Assembly (NCBI GenBank): GCA_949361645.1
Contig: OX442429.1
Coordinates: 6,584,290-6,648,289 of the forward strand
Reading direction: 5' to 3'
DNA from: Spongilla lacustris
Lineage: Eukaryota; Porifera; Demospongiae; Spongillida; Spongillidae
Length of the DNA stretch: 64,000 bases
In this document: piece after piece, positions 1-21,347 of the stretch
Layout of the letters: each line of letters begins with the position of its first letter
Numbering within the stretch: position 1 is the first letter of the stretch
Position numbers and translations under genes: made by a program
The notes under the pieces: generated by a model
Told to the model about the DNA's origin: nothing
The model's input: the letters and a program-made list of their open reading frames with translations, nothing else
Database searches by the model: none

Positions 1-122
1 ACACATACTCACATACACACACACACATACTCACATACACACACACACATAATACACACATACTCACACGCACACACACGTGCGCGCACACAGTTGTATT
101 TAGTTTCTTTTACACTTCACAG

Positions 123-11617
<11,495 letters not shown>

Positions 11618-12022
11618 TATGAGGAGTAACAAAATGGTACCCCCCAAAAGATGAAATGTTCGTTGGCCTCTCTTCCTACTTGTTCTGTTTATCTTTCCTG
11701 TAGCAACAGGATCCAGCAATTATTATTGTTTGTCATACGAGGCACCTCTTCTTTTTGTGTTCATGTGTTTTCAAAAAATAGATGTAGGCTCGTTCTATAG
11801 TGTGATGTAATGTGCACATATAGTGGACTGATAAAATTCATTTTTCACTGTCTGTATTATTAATCAGCTAATAACATCGTGCATCATTATAGCGTATACT
11901 TGTTGCCATATTCACAGGAAAGTCATTATATATGCATAATGGTCAAATTTAAAAATGGACAGGTCATACATGTATCTTTATTTAGCTAGGATCTGTGAGC
12001 AGACTAATGGTGCGGCTCACTG
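11618..12022 (+). other. Formin 3' untranslated/intergenic stretch
   Basis: No coding signal is seen. This AT-richer stretch probably holds the formin 3' UTR. I see no perfect AATAAA in the expected position. Confidence 0.5.
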
Positions 12023-12531
12023 CTATGTGACCATACTACCAGGCCAGTTTGGATTGCCTGCAGCCTGCCTAATAAGTCCCTCTCCACTCGAAGGTGAGCC
12101 CCACAACCAGCCTCCTGCAGGTGTGGTGCACTTGAAGGCATCGCTGTCCCCAGTCTCTGCTGCCAGCAAAATGCACTCCCACTCAAGTTCCTTGCATTTT
12201 GGACCATTCTCTGCCATCTTTAGCTGCTGCTGCAAAGTCCACAGTTGTGCTCGCTCCATGCAGGGATTGATCATACTTGGGTTGAGCGGATGCACTACTG
12301 TGACATCACATGCAACCGTTTTGCCCATGTAAGCAGTGCGGGGGTGGTATGGGAATGTGAGTTGGTCCATACCACAAGCTCTAGGGGAAGCAGAAATCTC
12401 GCAGAATGTTGCCCCTGTTTGCATGAAGCAGTGTGATGACCCAACATGACCAAGGACAGGTGTGGTCCCATTATCAAAGAGAGGGAGTCCTAGCCACCAC
12501 TTTATGAGCACCTGGGGACAGCCTTAAGCCT

Positions 12532-12565
<34 letters not shown>

Positions 12566-12970
12566 AACCAGTCTGGTACTGAACTGACATAGGCAAAAGC
12601 CTTGATCTGAAGGCAGGTGGTGTGGACATCTCCCAAATCCCAAAGGGCAACCTGGTATTGATCCTTTTAAAGTATGGCAGACAACAGTGTTAAAGAACCC
12701 AAGATTGGAGCAATTGAATAGCTCTTGAGAGTTTTGAACTCTGCCCTCCATCCCCCCCCCCCCCCCCCCTCGGCTGATACATGTGCCTGGACCATGCTTC
12801 ATCAGTTTGTTGAAAAGCTCTTCGACATCAGGCAGGTGCGCACTCACAAAGTCTTTTAAGTTAAGGGTGCTCCAAGCCAAGTGGACTAACCTGCTACAAA
12901 CTTGCAGCAAGGTAACAAGGTTACTAACCTTTGGAAGTTGAGGGAATAGCCCTCTAGCTCTCATCCTCTT
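12023..12970 (-). mobile_element. Decayed LINE-like retrotransposon fragment
   Basis: The minus-strand frame at 12023-12511 contains KWWLGLPLFD, then PYHPRT, then ACDVTVVHPLNP, ending near ECILLAAET. This order resembles the C-terminal region that follows the reverse transcriptase in a group of animal LINE proteins (a WLGLP motif, then a nuclease-like PADIYLP / ALDVTV block, then a FIPLVVET block). The copy lacks an adjoining reverse transcriptase. A second minus-strand open segment at about 12770-12970 may be part of the same relic. A 33-base G run (12532-12564) and a C run near 12752-12768 break the frame. It could instead be a fragment of an unrelated low-copy gene. Confidence 0.45.
12532..12564. 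repeat. Poly-G run of 33 bases
   Basis: The longest homopolymer in the window, inside the decayed LINE-like segment. A second run, of about 17 C, lies near 12752-12768. Confidence 0.9.
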
Positions 12971-12996
12971 ATATTCAACGAAGGTAGCTGCACCAA

Positions 12997-13176
12997 TGGA
13001 GGCTATAGGCTCCAATATGCAATCACTGGAAGCATATAACATGGAGGCTATAGGCTCCAATATGCAATCACTGGAAGCATATAACATGAAGGCTATAGGC
13101 TCCAATATGCAATCACTGGAAGCATATAACATGGAGGCTACAGGCTCCAATATGCAATCACTGGAAGCATATAACT
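12997..13176. repeat. 45-bp tandem repeat, four copies
   Basis: Four near-identical copies of a 45-base unit containing GGCTCCAATATGCAATCACT. Copies differ by one or two bases. It lies between the LINE-like relic and the NDP kinase gene. Confidence 0.92.
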
Positions 13177-13213
13177 GGTTACATCCAATGTGCAGCTTCT
13201 TCACACACACACG

Positions 13214-13219
13214 TTTATT
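13214..13219 (-). terminator. Poly(A) signal of the NDP kinase gene
   Basis: TTTATT on the plus strand is AATAAA on the minus strand, about 80 bases downstream of the NDP kinase stop codon. Position and sequence suit a canonical polyadenylation signal. Confidence 0.6.
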
Positions 13220-13296
13220 TTCATAGTCAAAATTGATGTTTTGAACATATCTCCATCTCCAATTTTACGACAAAAATCTAATTGCTAGTTTGCTGT

Positions 13297-14122
13297 CTAC
13301 TCGTAGATCCACTGGTACTCTGTTGGTGTCCAGTCCACAAGCTCTTCCGGCTTGAACCACAGGGCAATCTCCTTCTCTGCACCAGGCACAGAATCACTAC
13401 CATGGCAGATGTTCCTGAAATCACACGAAATAGGCATTTACAAGGTGGATGGACCATTTCGTAGCCAAGAGCTGCATCCATTTATGCACACACGCATACC
13501 TTCCAATATGAATGCAGAAGTCTCCGCGAATAGTGCCAGGAAGTGAAGAGGCCTTCAGGAAACATGCATAGTACATCAATCACCCAATAATAAATGCAGA
13601 CGACACAATATAAACGCACATATAACATTTATGTACCACAAACTATTTTTAATAGTGACGTCACGCTTCGCCCCAGCACTTACAGGGTTTGTCTCTCCCA
13701 GCATCTTTCGTCCAGTTTGTACGACTCCCAAACCCTCCCACACCTATAGATAAATAAAAATTGCAGGATACAGCCAAGGGCGCGGCAGCTAAATGGGTCA
13801 CCACATACCATTGCACACACGGGACCGGACGACATGAATTTAACAAGACCGGGAAAGAATCCTTTGCCTTTCAACTCGGAGTAGTGTTGGCTCAGAAGTT
13901 CCTCGGTAGGCTGGATGGGGGTGCGGGTTGAGGGTGGAACTTTCATTTTTACCAGGGACACCGAGGATACCAATAGGAGCACCCACGTACCTTGAGAAAC
14001 TTCATAGCCACTAGCTTAAAGCCTCTCTGCTCGAAACGCTTTACAATTTCCCCAATCAGTCCTCTCTGCACGCCATCAGGCTTCACCATGATAAAGCTTC
14101 TTTCGGTCTTGCTAGCCGCCAT
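13297..14122 (-). CDS. NME: Nucleoside diphosphate kinase (NME1/2 type), 5 exons
   Basis: Transfers the gamma phosphate between nucleoside triphosphates and diphosphates through a phosphohistidine. Minus-strand exons are 13991-14122, 13809-13910, 13684-13743, 13500-13552 and 13297-13414; all junctions are GT-AG and the joined length is 465 nt, giving 154 residues, the usual length of group I NDP kinases. Motifs visible are [15 protein letters not shown] near the start, [29 protein letters not shown], and [20 protein letters not shown], which contains the catalytic histidine in the HGSDS motif. The protein ends with EYQWIYE. The start codon follows a CCGCC context on the minus strand. A retrotransposon is inserted about 260 bases upstream of this start. 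Confidence 0.96.
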
Positions 14123-14373
14123 CTTTCCACGTGTGTGTGAGAATTAAAATTGTCTAATACACAGCCAAATTCTATTTATTGACCCAGACTGTACACATAT
14201 ACACACCATATATGTTATCATATGTGGTAATGTGGTATACAAGGTTTTGAACAATCTGGTACAAGGTATGTAGACAAGTCGACTGTCGTAACAGCTTACA
14301 TCATATTGTCCAACGCTTTGGATCAGAATGATAACATACGCTAACACAAATTTATCTTCCATGTATGGATAGT

Positions 14374-14378
14374 GTTTA
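14374..14378. repeat. Target-site duplication GTTTA, left copy
   Basis: The five bases GTTTA directly before the TG of the left LTR are repeated directly after the CA of the right LTR at 18949-18953. This is the signature of integrase-mediated insertion. Confidence 0.9.
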
Positions 14379-14512
14379 TGTAGGATAACTTAATGCCAGC
14401 ACAAATCTACATCCCAACTCCAAAACATGCGCGCATGCTCTAATCTAAGCACACCGTACAATCACAACTATTACATCATCCCTATCACATGTTTATGTCC
14501 TATGATACTGCA
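14379..14512 (-). repeat. 3' LTR of the retrotransposon (134 bp)
   Basis: Identical to the 5' LTR at 18824-18948 except for nine extra bases (AACTATTAC, near 14466-14474). It begins TGTAGGATAAC and ends ATACTGCA when read on the plus strand. Confidence 0.95.
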
Positions 14513-14526
14513 TTTCTCCCCCCTTT
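14513..14526 (-). promoter_or_regulatory. Polypurine tract of the retrotransposon
   Basis: Minus-strand AAAGGGGGGAGAAA immediately upstream of the 3' LTR, in the place expected for the plus-strand DNA synthesis primer of an LTR element. Confidence 0.85.
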
Positions 14527-14528
14527 GT

Positions 14529-15611
14529 TCATTTTGCTCCAGGAAACTGCAAATACTTGTCGTATGGCCGTACTGGTGGTTTCCGTGTTCGAGTAGGTCG
14601 AGTTCTTTGGGACCCTGTGTTCTCATCTTCACCTCTTTCTCCTCCTATCCCTTGTAGATCATTATTTACTGTGCTCCCAGTGAGAGATTCTGCCTCTGCC
14701 TGGGAAACCCCTGCACTCCCAGTTGGTTCTGTCTCTACTTGGTCCTGGCCTAACCCTGCTTCCAGCCTACTGCTTTGGGTATCCCTTGTCCCTGATTGTG
14801 TTGACTCACTTGCATCGGACTCCCTGTGTTCCAGCCTCAATGGCCGTGGTTCAACACTTCCTTCTGGTCTGGGGTGCAATTGTGACTGACTTTCACACTC
14901 TGTTTGTTCATTTTCATCACCATTTGATGTACATGTAGATGTATCACTTTTTAATCGCAGCTGATCTGCATGTTTTCTTTTCACTATGCCTTGTATCATC
15001 ACCAAATACGAGTGGTCAGTTTGACGCTTTACAATCTTTCCAGCCTCATAGCCCTTGTCATTTGTCTGCACCCATACGGATTCACCTTCAAAGAACCATC
15101 TTGGTTTAGCCCCTCTGTCGTGATATAACTTCTGCTTCACTAGTGCCTTGTCCATTGTGTTAGATGTGTCCGGTTTTAGAAGGTCCAATTTAGTTCTGAG
15201 TCGCCTTCCCATCAGCAGCTCTGAGGGTGCCCTGTTTGTTGACTTTTGAGGTGTGTTGCGGTAGGAGATTAGGAATTTTTGTACCCTTAATTCCAGATCC
15301 TCTGTGTGCTGTCTCGACATGGTCACTCTTTCTTTGAAAGTTCGGACAGCCCTCTCGGCCAAACCGTTTGTCTTCGGATGATATGGTGTAGACCGAACAT
15401 GAGTGACATTGTTACTAATGCAGAAATGTTTAAACTCCAATGACGCAAACTGTGGTCCGTTATCAGACACAATCAGCTTGGGAACCCCCAAACGACAGAA
15501 CATTTCCCGTAGGAGTTTGATTGTTACTGCAGCTGTGGTTGACTGACATTCCTTTATCTCCAGCCATTTCGAGTATGCATCGATCACAACCAGCCAGTAT
15601 TTACCTTCAAA
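14529..15611 (-). pseudogene. Integrase core and C-terminal part of pol, after an in-frame TAG
   Basis: Continuation of the pol frame after the TAG at 15612-15614. It shows the integrase catalytic-core residues (IDAYSKW, the VSDNGPQF region, and the glutamate in the HPKTNGLAERAVRTFKE segment) and a basic, serine-rich C-terminal tail. Reading resumes at once in the same frame, so the break is a single nonsense codon, not a frameshift. Part of the same element as the gag-pol frame. Confidence 0.88.
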
Positions 15612-18600
15612 CTACCCTGCATAGTCGACATGTATGCGAGACCATGGTTCCGATGGTATGTTCCAGGAATATAATAGTGTTTCCGGCTCCCTTGTCCTGT
15701 TCTCTTGGCACCGATCACATCCTTTCACATATTGTTCCACTTCGTCATCTATCTTTGGCCACCAGACGTAAAAGCGTGAAAGAGCTCGCATAGCCCAGAT
15801 TCCTGGGTGCCCCTCATGAAGTGTCTGTAAAACCTTTTTCCTAAACACCTCTGGGACTACAATTCGTCCGCCCCATAATAATATGCCCTCCTCGAACGAC
15901 AGCGACTCTCTCTTTTCATAAAATGTCACACAATGTTCCGGTATCCTTGCCCTATCCTGTGGCCAGCCTCGCTCCACATAGCTGCAGATTTGCTTTAACA
16001 CTGCATCTTTTAATGTCAGGCTCCTTAGTTCACTTTTTGTCATGGGCAAATCGTCCACCCTGAGGTTCAACAAATTGTACTTGTGCCCCATCCTCTCACT
16101 GGTAGAAGGAGTAGATGTTTGCAGAGGCATTCTTGACAATGGGTCAGCTATGATGTTGTGTTTTCCGTGAACATACTGAAGTTCATAGTCAAATGCACTC
16201 AAGGTGATTGCCCATCGTTGCAATCTGTTTGCTGCCATTTTGGGGATTTCTCTTTGTGCACCCAAAATCCTTTCCAGTGGCTTGTGATCTGAACGTAACA
16301 AAAACTTCCGACCATAAATGTACTGATAAAACTTTGTTACACCAAATATTATGGCCAATGCTTCCTTGTCAATGGTGGAGTACTGTTTTTCTCTGTGGTC
16401 TAAAATCCTAGATGCGTATGCCACTGGCTTCTCCGTACCATCAGGAAGTTGATGCATCAGTACAGCCCCAACACCGTGATCACTTGCATCCGTTGTCAGC
16501 ACCAGTGGTAAATCAGAACTGTAATGCATTAATGTGTCCTTTGCAGTCAACATACCCTTCAGCTTTTTAAACAAACAATCATTCTCCCTTGACCAAGTCC
16601 ACTTCACATCTTGTTTGACCAGTACATGTAGCGGTGCACACATAGATTGTAGCTGCGGGATAAACCTTGAATAAAAATTCATGGATCCTAGGAAAGAGCG
16701 CAGTTCCTTTTTGTTAGTTGGCGTAGGCATTTGTCTCAAAGCTTCAATGTGTTCTTCTGTTGGGTGGATGCCATGCTCATCAATTCTATGTCCCAGGTAT
16801 GTAACTTCCGTGACCATGAACTTGCACTTAGCTTTTTTTATGCGAACATTGATACGTTGTAACCTGAGGAACACCTCTCGAAGAAGTGTTATATGTTCTT
16901 GTTTTGTCTTCCCACCAACGATGATATCATCAATGAAAGCTGCTGCCTGGGGTAAACCAGTCAAAACCTTGTCCATCATCTTCTGAAATAGTGCTGGAGC
17001 AAAATTTACCCCAAATGGTAGACGCTTGTAGCGAAAATAGCCAGCATGTGTGGCTACCACTAAATACTTCCGAGATGCAACATCCACCTCCATCTGAAGA
17101 TATGCATCCCTGAGATCCAGCTTTGTGAAATACCTGCTCCCACTCAATCTGCTCATTATTTCCTCGAATCTGGGTAATGGGTGTGGATCAATGTAAATGT
17201 GTGGATTAATGGTCGTTTTGAAATCCACACAGATGCGGATTTCCCCACTTGACTTCTTGGCACAAACAATTGGGGATGCCCATTCTATAGGGGTTGTGGA
17301 TGCATCCACCGCCTCTATGACACCTTGTTCCACTAGGCGTTCCAATTCAGTTTCAACTGCTCTCCTCATTGGAAAAGGTATAGGACGGGCTGAATGCACC
17401 TTCGGAATAGCTCCACTCTTCAAGTGTACGACTGCCTTGTGTCCAATGATTGTACTAGGTTTGTCCTCAAACAGCTGCCCAAACTCCGTAATAAGTGCCT
17501 GTACTTCAGAATCCAGTTGTCCCTGTAACGTTCCCGTATCTCCTTGTTTTATGCTGCCTATCTTCACCCCCGGGGGCATCTGAACACCAAATTCTATGCA
17601 CCAGTCCAATCCAAATAAAGGGGTGTCATGCCTGGCCACTATCATGACTAACACCTTCCGCATCAACCCAAAAGCTTTGACTTCAACCAATGCTTCTCCC
17701 AAGGTTTCAACAGCCACATTGGTATACGCTACCAAAGATCCAGTAGGTTTCAAAGGCGGTGATCCGATTAATGTCCATACTCGTTTGCTAATTACAGATT
17801 TTGCTGCTCCAGGATCATACTGCATAGTGATAAGCTTTCTGTTGATGAGGACCTCCACTGTCGCTGAGTATGCTTTCAATGCCCTGATCTTCACTGTGTT
17901 GATCTCTTCCCCACTGTCACTGTCTTGTGATTTCCAGTCTTCCTGTTCTGCTTCCATTCCCATTGCATGCAGCTGTGTTTGACTTGATCCCTGTATTGTT
18001 GCTCTTCCTGATTTAATACAGACATTTGCAAAATGGTTTAGTTCTCCACAAGCCCTGCATGAAGATCCTTCAGCTGGGCAATGTTCTCCCCTTGGGTGTT
18101 TCCGACGCCCACACTTCAGGCAATCCGAACCTTTCTTTAGTTCTAAAACACTTTGCTTTATGTGTTTCTCTTGTTTCCCGCGAAGTCTTGTTGTTACCTT
18201 CCGAGTATTTGTCTCTGTTGGTTGTTCCCCACGTGCCATTTCCCGTATTCTTTGTTGTTGCGTTGCCGCCTGTTCCAAAATCAATGCTGTTGTTTCCACC
18301 TGCTGTAAGGTCGCGTCATTTGTTGTGTGTGTCCTGAACAACTCCTGCTGCCACGAGTCATTGCTGATTCCAATCACTAACTGATCCCGAAGGCGTTCGT
18401 TTAACGACGCGCCAAATGCACAGCTTCCCGCAATCGCTCGGAGAGCGATAATGAACTGTGTCACTGTCTCCCCTTCTTTTCGATGTCGTAGAGTGAACTT
18501 GACTCGTTCTGCTATGATACAAGTGTCTTTCTTAAACTGTCGCCCTAAAGTTCCCTTTAGTTCGTTGTATGATTTGGTATTAACCGCCTCTGGCCGAAAA

Positions 18601-18806
18601 TGGTCCACCAGAACTTTAAATGCCGCTGGCCCCACCTTCGACAACAACAGACTTCTTCGCGCTGCCGCGGACTCGTCGCCTTCGAGTAAGTTATGGAGTT
18701 GTAACTCGGTCTCGAACCTTTGTATGTAGTACTCCCACTCTTCCGTTGACGAGTCAAACCTCTCAAAGCGAAATTTATGCACAGCGTCTTGAATTGGATT
18801 TGCCAT
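15612..18806 (-). CDS. gag-pol polyprotein of the LTR retrotransposon, interrupted by TAG
   Basis: About 1060 residues from the ATG at 18806. In order: a gag-like region starting NPIQDAVHKFRFERF; a CCHC-like pair of zinc knuckles (CLKCGRRKHP and CRACGELNHFANVC); an aspartic protease with its active site in the YDPGAAKSVIS segment; a reverse transcriptase with FIDDIIVGG (YxDD-type motif) and RLPFGVNFAPALFQ; RNase H with TDASDHGVGAVLMHQ; and the integrase HHCC zinc region (HEGHPG to CDRCQENR). Gag and pol are in one frame with no frameshift or stop between them. The reading frame stops at the TAG at 15612-15614 inside integrase. The true start could be another codon close to the primer-binding site. 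Confidence 0.93.
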   Translation of the reverse strand: MANPIQDAVHKFRFERFDSSTEEWEYYIQRFETELQLHNLLEGDESAAARRSLLLSKVGPAAFKVLVDHFRPEAVNTKSYNELKGTLGRQFKKDTCIIAERVKFTLRHRKEGETVTQFIIALRAIAGSCAFGASLNERLRDQLVIGISNDSWQQELFRTHTTNDATLQQVETTALILEQAATQQQRIREMARGEQPTETNTRKVTTRLRGKQEKHIKQSVLELKKGSDCLKCGRRKHPRGEHCPAEGSSCRACGELNHFANVCIKSGRATIQGSSQTQLHAMGMEAEQEDWKSQDSDSGEEINTVKIRALKAYSATVEVLINRKLITMQYDPGAAKSVISKRVWTLIGSPPLKPTGSLVAYTNVAVETLGEALVEVKAFGLMRKVLVMIVARHDTPLFGLDWCIEFGVQMPPGVKIGSIKQGDTGTLQGQLDSEVQALITEFGQLFEDKPSTIIGHKAVVHLKSGAIPKVHSARPIPFPMRRAVETELERLVEQGVIEAVDASTTPIEWASPIVCAKKSSGEIRICVDFKTTINPHIYIDPHPLPRFEEIMSRLSGSRYFTKLDLRDAYLQMEVDVASRKYLVVATHAGYFRYKRLPFGVNFAPALFQKMMDKVLTGLPQAAAFIDDIIVGGKTKQEHITLLREVFLRLQRINVRIKKAKCKFMVTEVTYLGHRIDEHGIHPTEEHIEALRQMPTPTNKKELRSFLGSMNFYSRFIPQLQSMCAPLHVLVKQDVKWTWSRENDCLFKKLKGMLTAKDTLMHYSSDLPLVLTTDASDHGVGAVLMHQLPDGTEKPVAYASRILDHREKQYSTIDKEALAIIFGVTKFYQYIYGRKFLLRSDHKPLERILGAQREIPKMAANRLQRWAITLSAFDYELQYVHGKHNIIADPLSRMPLQTSTPSTSERMGHKYNLLNLRVDDLPMTKSELRSLTLKDAVLKQICSYVERGWPQDRARIPEHCVTFYEKRESLSFEEGILLWGGRIVVPEVFRKKVLQTLHEGHPGIWAMRALSRFYVWWPKIDDEVEQYVKGCDRCQENRTREPETLLYSWNIPSEPWSRIHVDYAG

Positions 18807-18808
18807 TG

Positions 18809-18820
18809 CCCTCGTCGCCA
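18809..18820 (-). promoter_or_regulatory. Putative tRNA primer-binding site
   Basis: TGGCGACGAGGG on the minus strand, three bases inside the 5' LTR. It begins with TGG, as expected from pairing with a tRNA 3' CCA end. The tRNA species is not established here. Confidence 0.55.
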
Positions 18821-18823
18821 ATA

Positions 18824-18948
18824 TGTAGGATAACTTAATGCCAGCACAAATCTACATCCCAACTCCAAAACATGCGCGCATGCTCTAATCTAAGCACACC
18901 GTACAATCACATCATCCCTATCACATGTTTATGTCCTATGATACTGCA
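18824..18948 (-). repeat. 5' LTR of the retrotransposon (125 bp)
   Basis: Same sequence as the 14379-14512 LTR apart from the absence of nine bases. On the minus strand it begins TGCAGTATCATAGG and ends TTATCCTACA. LTRs this short are near the low end for Ty3-type elements. Confidence 0.95.
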
Positions 18949-19075
18949 GTTTACAGAAACTAATAACGCAATTGATATGGTGGTTTTTCTGATATGGAAG
19001 TGTTTTTTTTTGTCTTGATGCATTACATATACAAATGGTACATGTATGTGTCCTCCAGTTGTGTTCAAAAGGAAG

Positions 19076-19788
19076 TTATTTCCTGGCGCTCAAAGTAGGT
19101 GTGGTTGTCGTACTCGTCCACAAAGGGCCTTGCACCATCACATAACTGCAGCCTGAACCAAGGTACACCACAGCACCATCTTGCAACTTAAATACAGTTA
19201 GCAAAATTCCATACAGCATCTAAGAGATAAGAATTAGTCAATACAATATTAACTACTTCATACGTCTTACATTGCCAAGCTCTATGTTGTCCCCCGAATG
19301 ATCAAACATGTCTGCTGTGATGGTGCTCTACCACTTGGTCAGTGAGCATAACAAATCCAAGCTATTAATACGCTATATGTTATTCTGCACTGCTGAGAGT
19401 ACCAATGAAAACTACACGAGCACCTTGATGCCTAAGCAAATGAGGGTCCAGTACTGTTACACTGTACAGGTGTCACATGGGCATACCTTTCTTGCCGCTC
19501 CAGGGTGGTTAATGGTCCCATCTGGGTGGGAGACATGTAAGCCTTCAGAGGTGACAGACAGCACACCCACCTGATGTTGCCATAGGAGTCCTCTAACATT
19601 GCTGGGGACTTCCCTGTTAATGGCCCATGCATGGCCATTGAGCTACAATGTCCACTGTACTAATATCACTTATAAAAGTCTGGAAATCATATGTTTGTAC
19701 CAACCTGATTCCAATGCAAGAATAAGGTAGTTGCAGCAATGATACAAGTGCCCAGACTTATTTCGCCTTCAAATTGCTCCAGCCTTTG
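19076..19788 (-). CDS. Unrecognised multi-exon gene, probably 5' incomplete
   Basis: A chain of minus-strand segments that are all open, all phase 0 and all bounded by AG acceptors and GT donors: 19705-19788 (QRLEQFEGEISLGTC...), 19487-19642 (LNGHAWAINREVPSN... to GAARK), a possible 30-base exon at 19424-19453, 19271-19327 (TADMFDHSGDNIELGN) and 19076-19219 (MLYGILLTVFKLQDGAVVYL... to a TAA). The matching phases and protein-like composition argue for a real gene. An upstream segment at about 19965-20044 (MGGTWPVIRQRKHEDVERG) may hold the start, but no donor in the right phase was found. I do not recognise the family and assign no function. Confidence 0.5.
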
Positions 19789-20191
19789 CTAATTTCTCCC
19801 TTACATTAAATTAGAGTGGTGGTTGGTGTATCAACTGCTCTGCATCTGTGGGGAGAGCTGGGATTTGTCCACGGGAGGTAGGGAGAAGAAAAATGAGGGG
19901 AGGGATGGGAGAAAGGAGAAGAGGGGGAGGGATGGATGGATGACCATACATACCCATAGCAACTAACCGTGTTCTCAAGGGCACCAATCCCCTTTCTACA
20001 TCCTCATGTTTCCTCTGCCTGATCACTGGCCAAGTCCCTCCCATAGTGATCAGAGCTGTGTCCTTTCATTCATCCATGTGCAGTGCATACAGTGCATAAC
20101 ATGCTAGTTGATGATAAAAATTTTTGCATCACTTTTACATTTGAGTGGACTTTTTAACAGCATGGTTTGGGATATCCAAAATCTAATACAG

Positions 20192-21234
20192 AATATTGTT
20201 TATGCATCATCTGGCATTAAAAGTACAAAACCACACTGCTCACGTGACTTTTTAATTGCATAGCGTTTCATTTTCAGTAACTACCCTAAATAAGTAGTTT
20301 TTAAGGGATTTCTCCACCGTTACATGCTGGATTGCGCTAAAATTCGGTATGTAAGTGTAGCATGGCCCCTTATCGAAAACTGCCGTGTCCGATTTGGAAT
20401 GCGGGAAACAGTTTTGGTATTGGCATCCTTTAAGGACAGATTTTAGAGGGAATTGTGCTTAGTATGGAGTTTCGTTGCGTGCGCGATCTGAGGTCCCAGG
20501 ATCAGCTAGTAGATAGTAAAATGATGTTTGAATCCAAGGCAGTTGCATTCGTAACTTTACTGATGGTTTGGCAGCGAATACTTTATAGAAAGCCTCTAAG
20601 TCGGATAATGAAAAAAAGTCGGCCATATACAATGAAAACATTATAGGGTTGACGTCATTGGCTGAAAAGTGTTCTTTTCAGAGCCAAACCCTGCTGGAGA
20701 CCACAAGCGGGCGATAAATCAGATGTAGGAAAGCATCATCACCTATTTGGGCACCTCTGAAGAGGAAAAGAACCGTTGTCGACTTGATCACCACTCCCAC
20801 AAAATACAATGACGTCAACTTTATAATGTTTTCATTGTATATGGCCGACTTTTTTTCATCCTCCGACTTAGAGGCTTTCTATTCGCTGCCAAACCATCAG
20901 TAAAGTCACGAATGCAAGTGCCTTGGATTCAACCATCATTTTACTATCTACTAGCTGATCCTGGGACCTCAGATCGCGCACGCAACGAAACTCCATACTA
21001 AGCACAATTCCCTCTAAAATCTGTCCCCCGCATTCCAAATCGGACACGGCAGTTTTCGATAAGGGGCCATGCTACACTTATCAGCGCAATCCAGCATGTA
21101 TTAAACGGTGGAGAAATCCCTTAAAAACTACTTATTTAGGGTCGTTACTGAAAATGAAATGCTATGCAATCAGGAAGTCACGTGAGCAGTTGTGGTTTTG
21201 TACTTTTAATGCCAGATGATGCATAAACAATATT
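20192..21234. mobile_element. Foldback (long inverted repeat) element
   Basis: The left arm, 20192-20660, is repeated as its reverse complement at 20807-21234, with a loop of about 146 bases. For example AATATTGTTTATGCATCATC opens the left arm and its complement closes the right arm; CGCGCACGCAACGAAACTCC in the right arm matches the left near 20470. The arms differ by scattered substitutions and a deletion of about 25 bases in the right arm. No transposase frame is present, so it would be non-autonomous. No clear target duplication is seen at the ends. Confidence 0.85.
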
Positions 21235-21347
21235 TAATGGTAGCCATTTTATATCTGGTACATGTACAGATATTTGGCTGTGTAGCCTCGTTCCCATAGA
21301 ACTTAGCAATAAAATTATTTAAAATTATAACTCACTGGCTAGAAAAC

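Larger units (their letters stand above)
14379..18948 (-). mobile_element. Ty3-type LTR retrotransposon, nearly intact
   Basis: A 4570-base element flanked by short LTRs (125 and 134 bases) and a 5-base target duplication, oriented on the minus strand. It has a putative primer-binding site just inside the 5' LTR (TGGCGACGAGGG, near 18809-18820) and a polypurine tract just before the 3' LTR (AAAGGGGGGAGAAA on the minus strand, 14513-14526). One long frame carries gag, protease, reverse transcriptase, RNase H and integrase, and is interrupted once by a TAG inside integrase. Both LTRs start with TG and end with CA. The domain order with integrase last is typical of Ty3/mdg4-type elements. No envelope-like frame is seen. 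Confidence 0.95.

Noticed and set aside
12023..12511. Functional host gene on the minus strand
   Set aside because: It has no start context or splice partners, and its motif order fits the C-terminal part of a LINE protein better.
14529..15587. Separate host integrase-like gene
   Set aside because: It is continuous, in the same frame, with the gag-pol of the LTR element and is separated only by one TAG.
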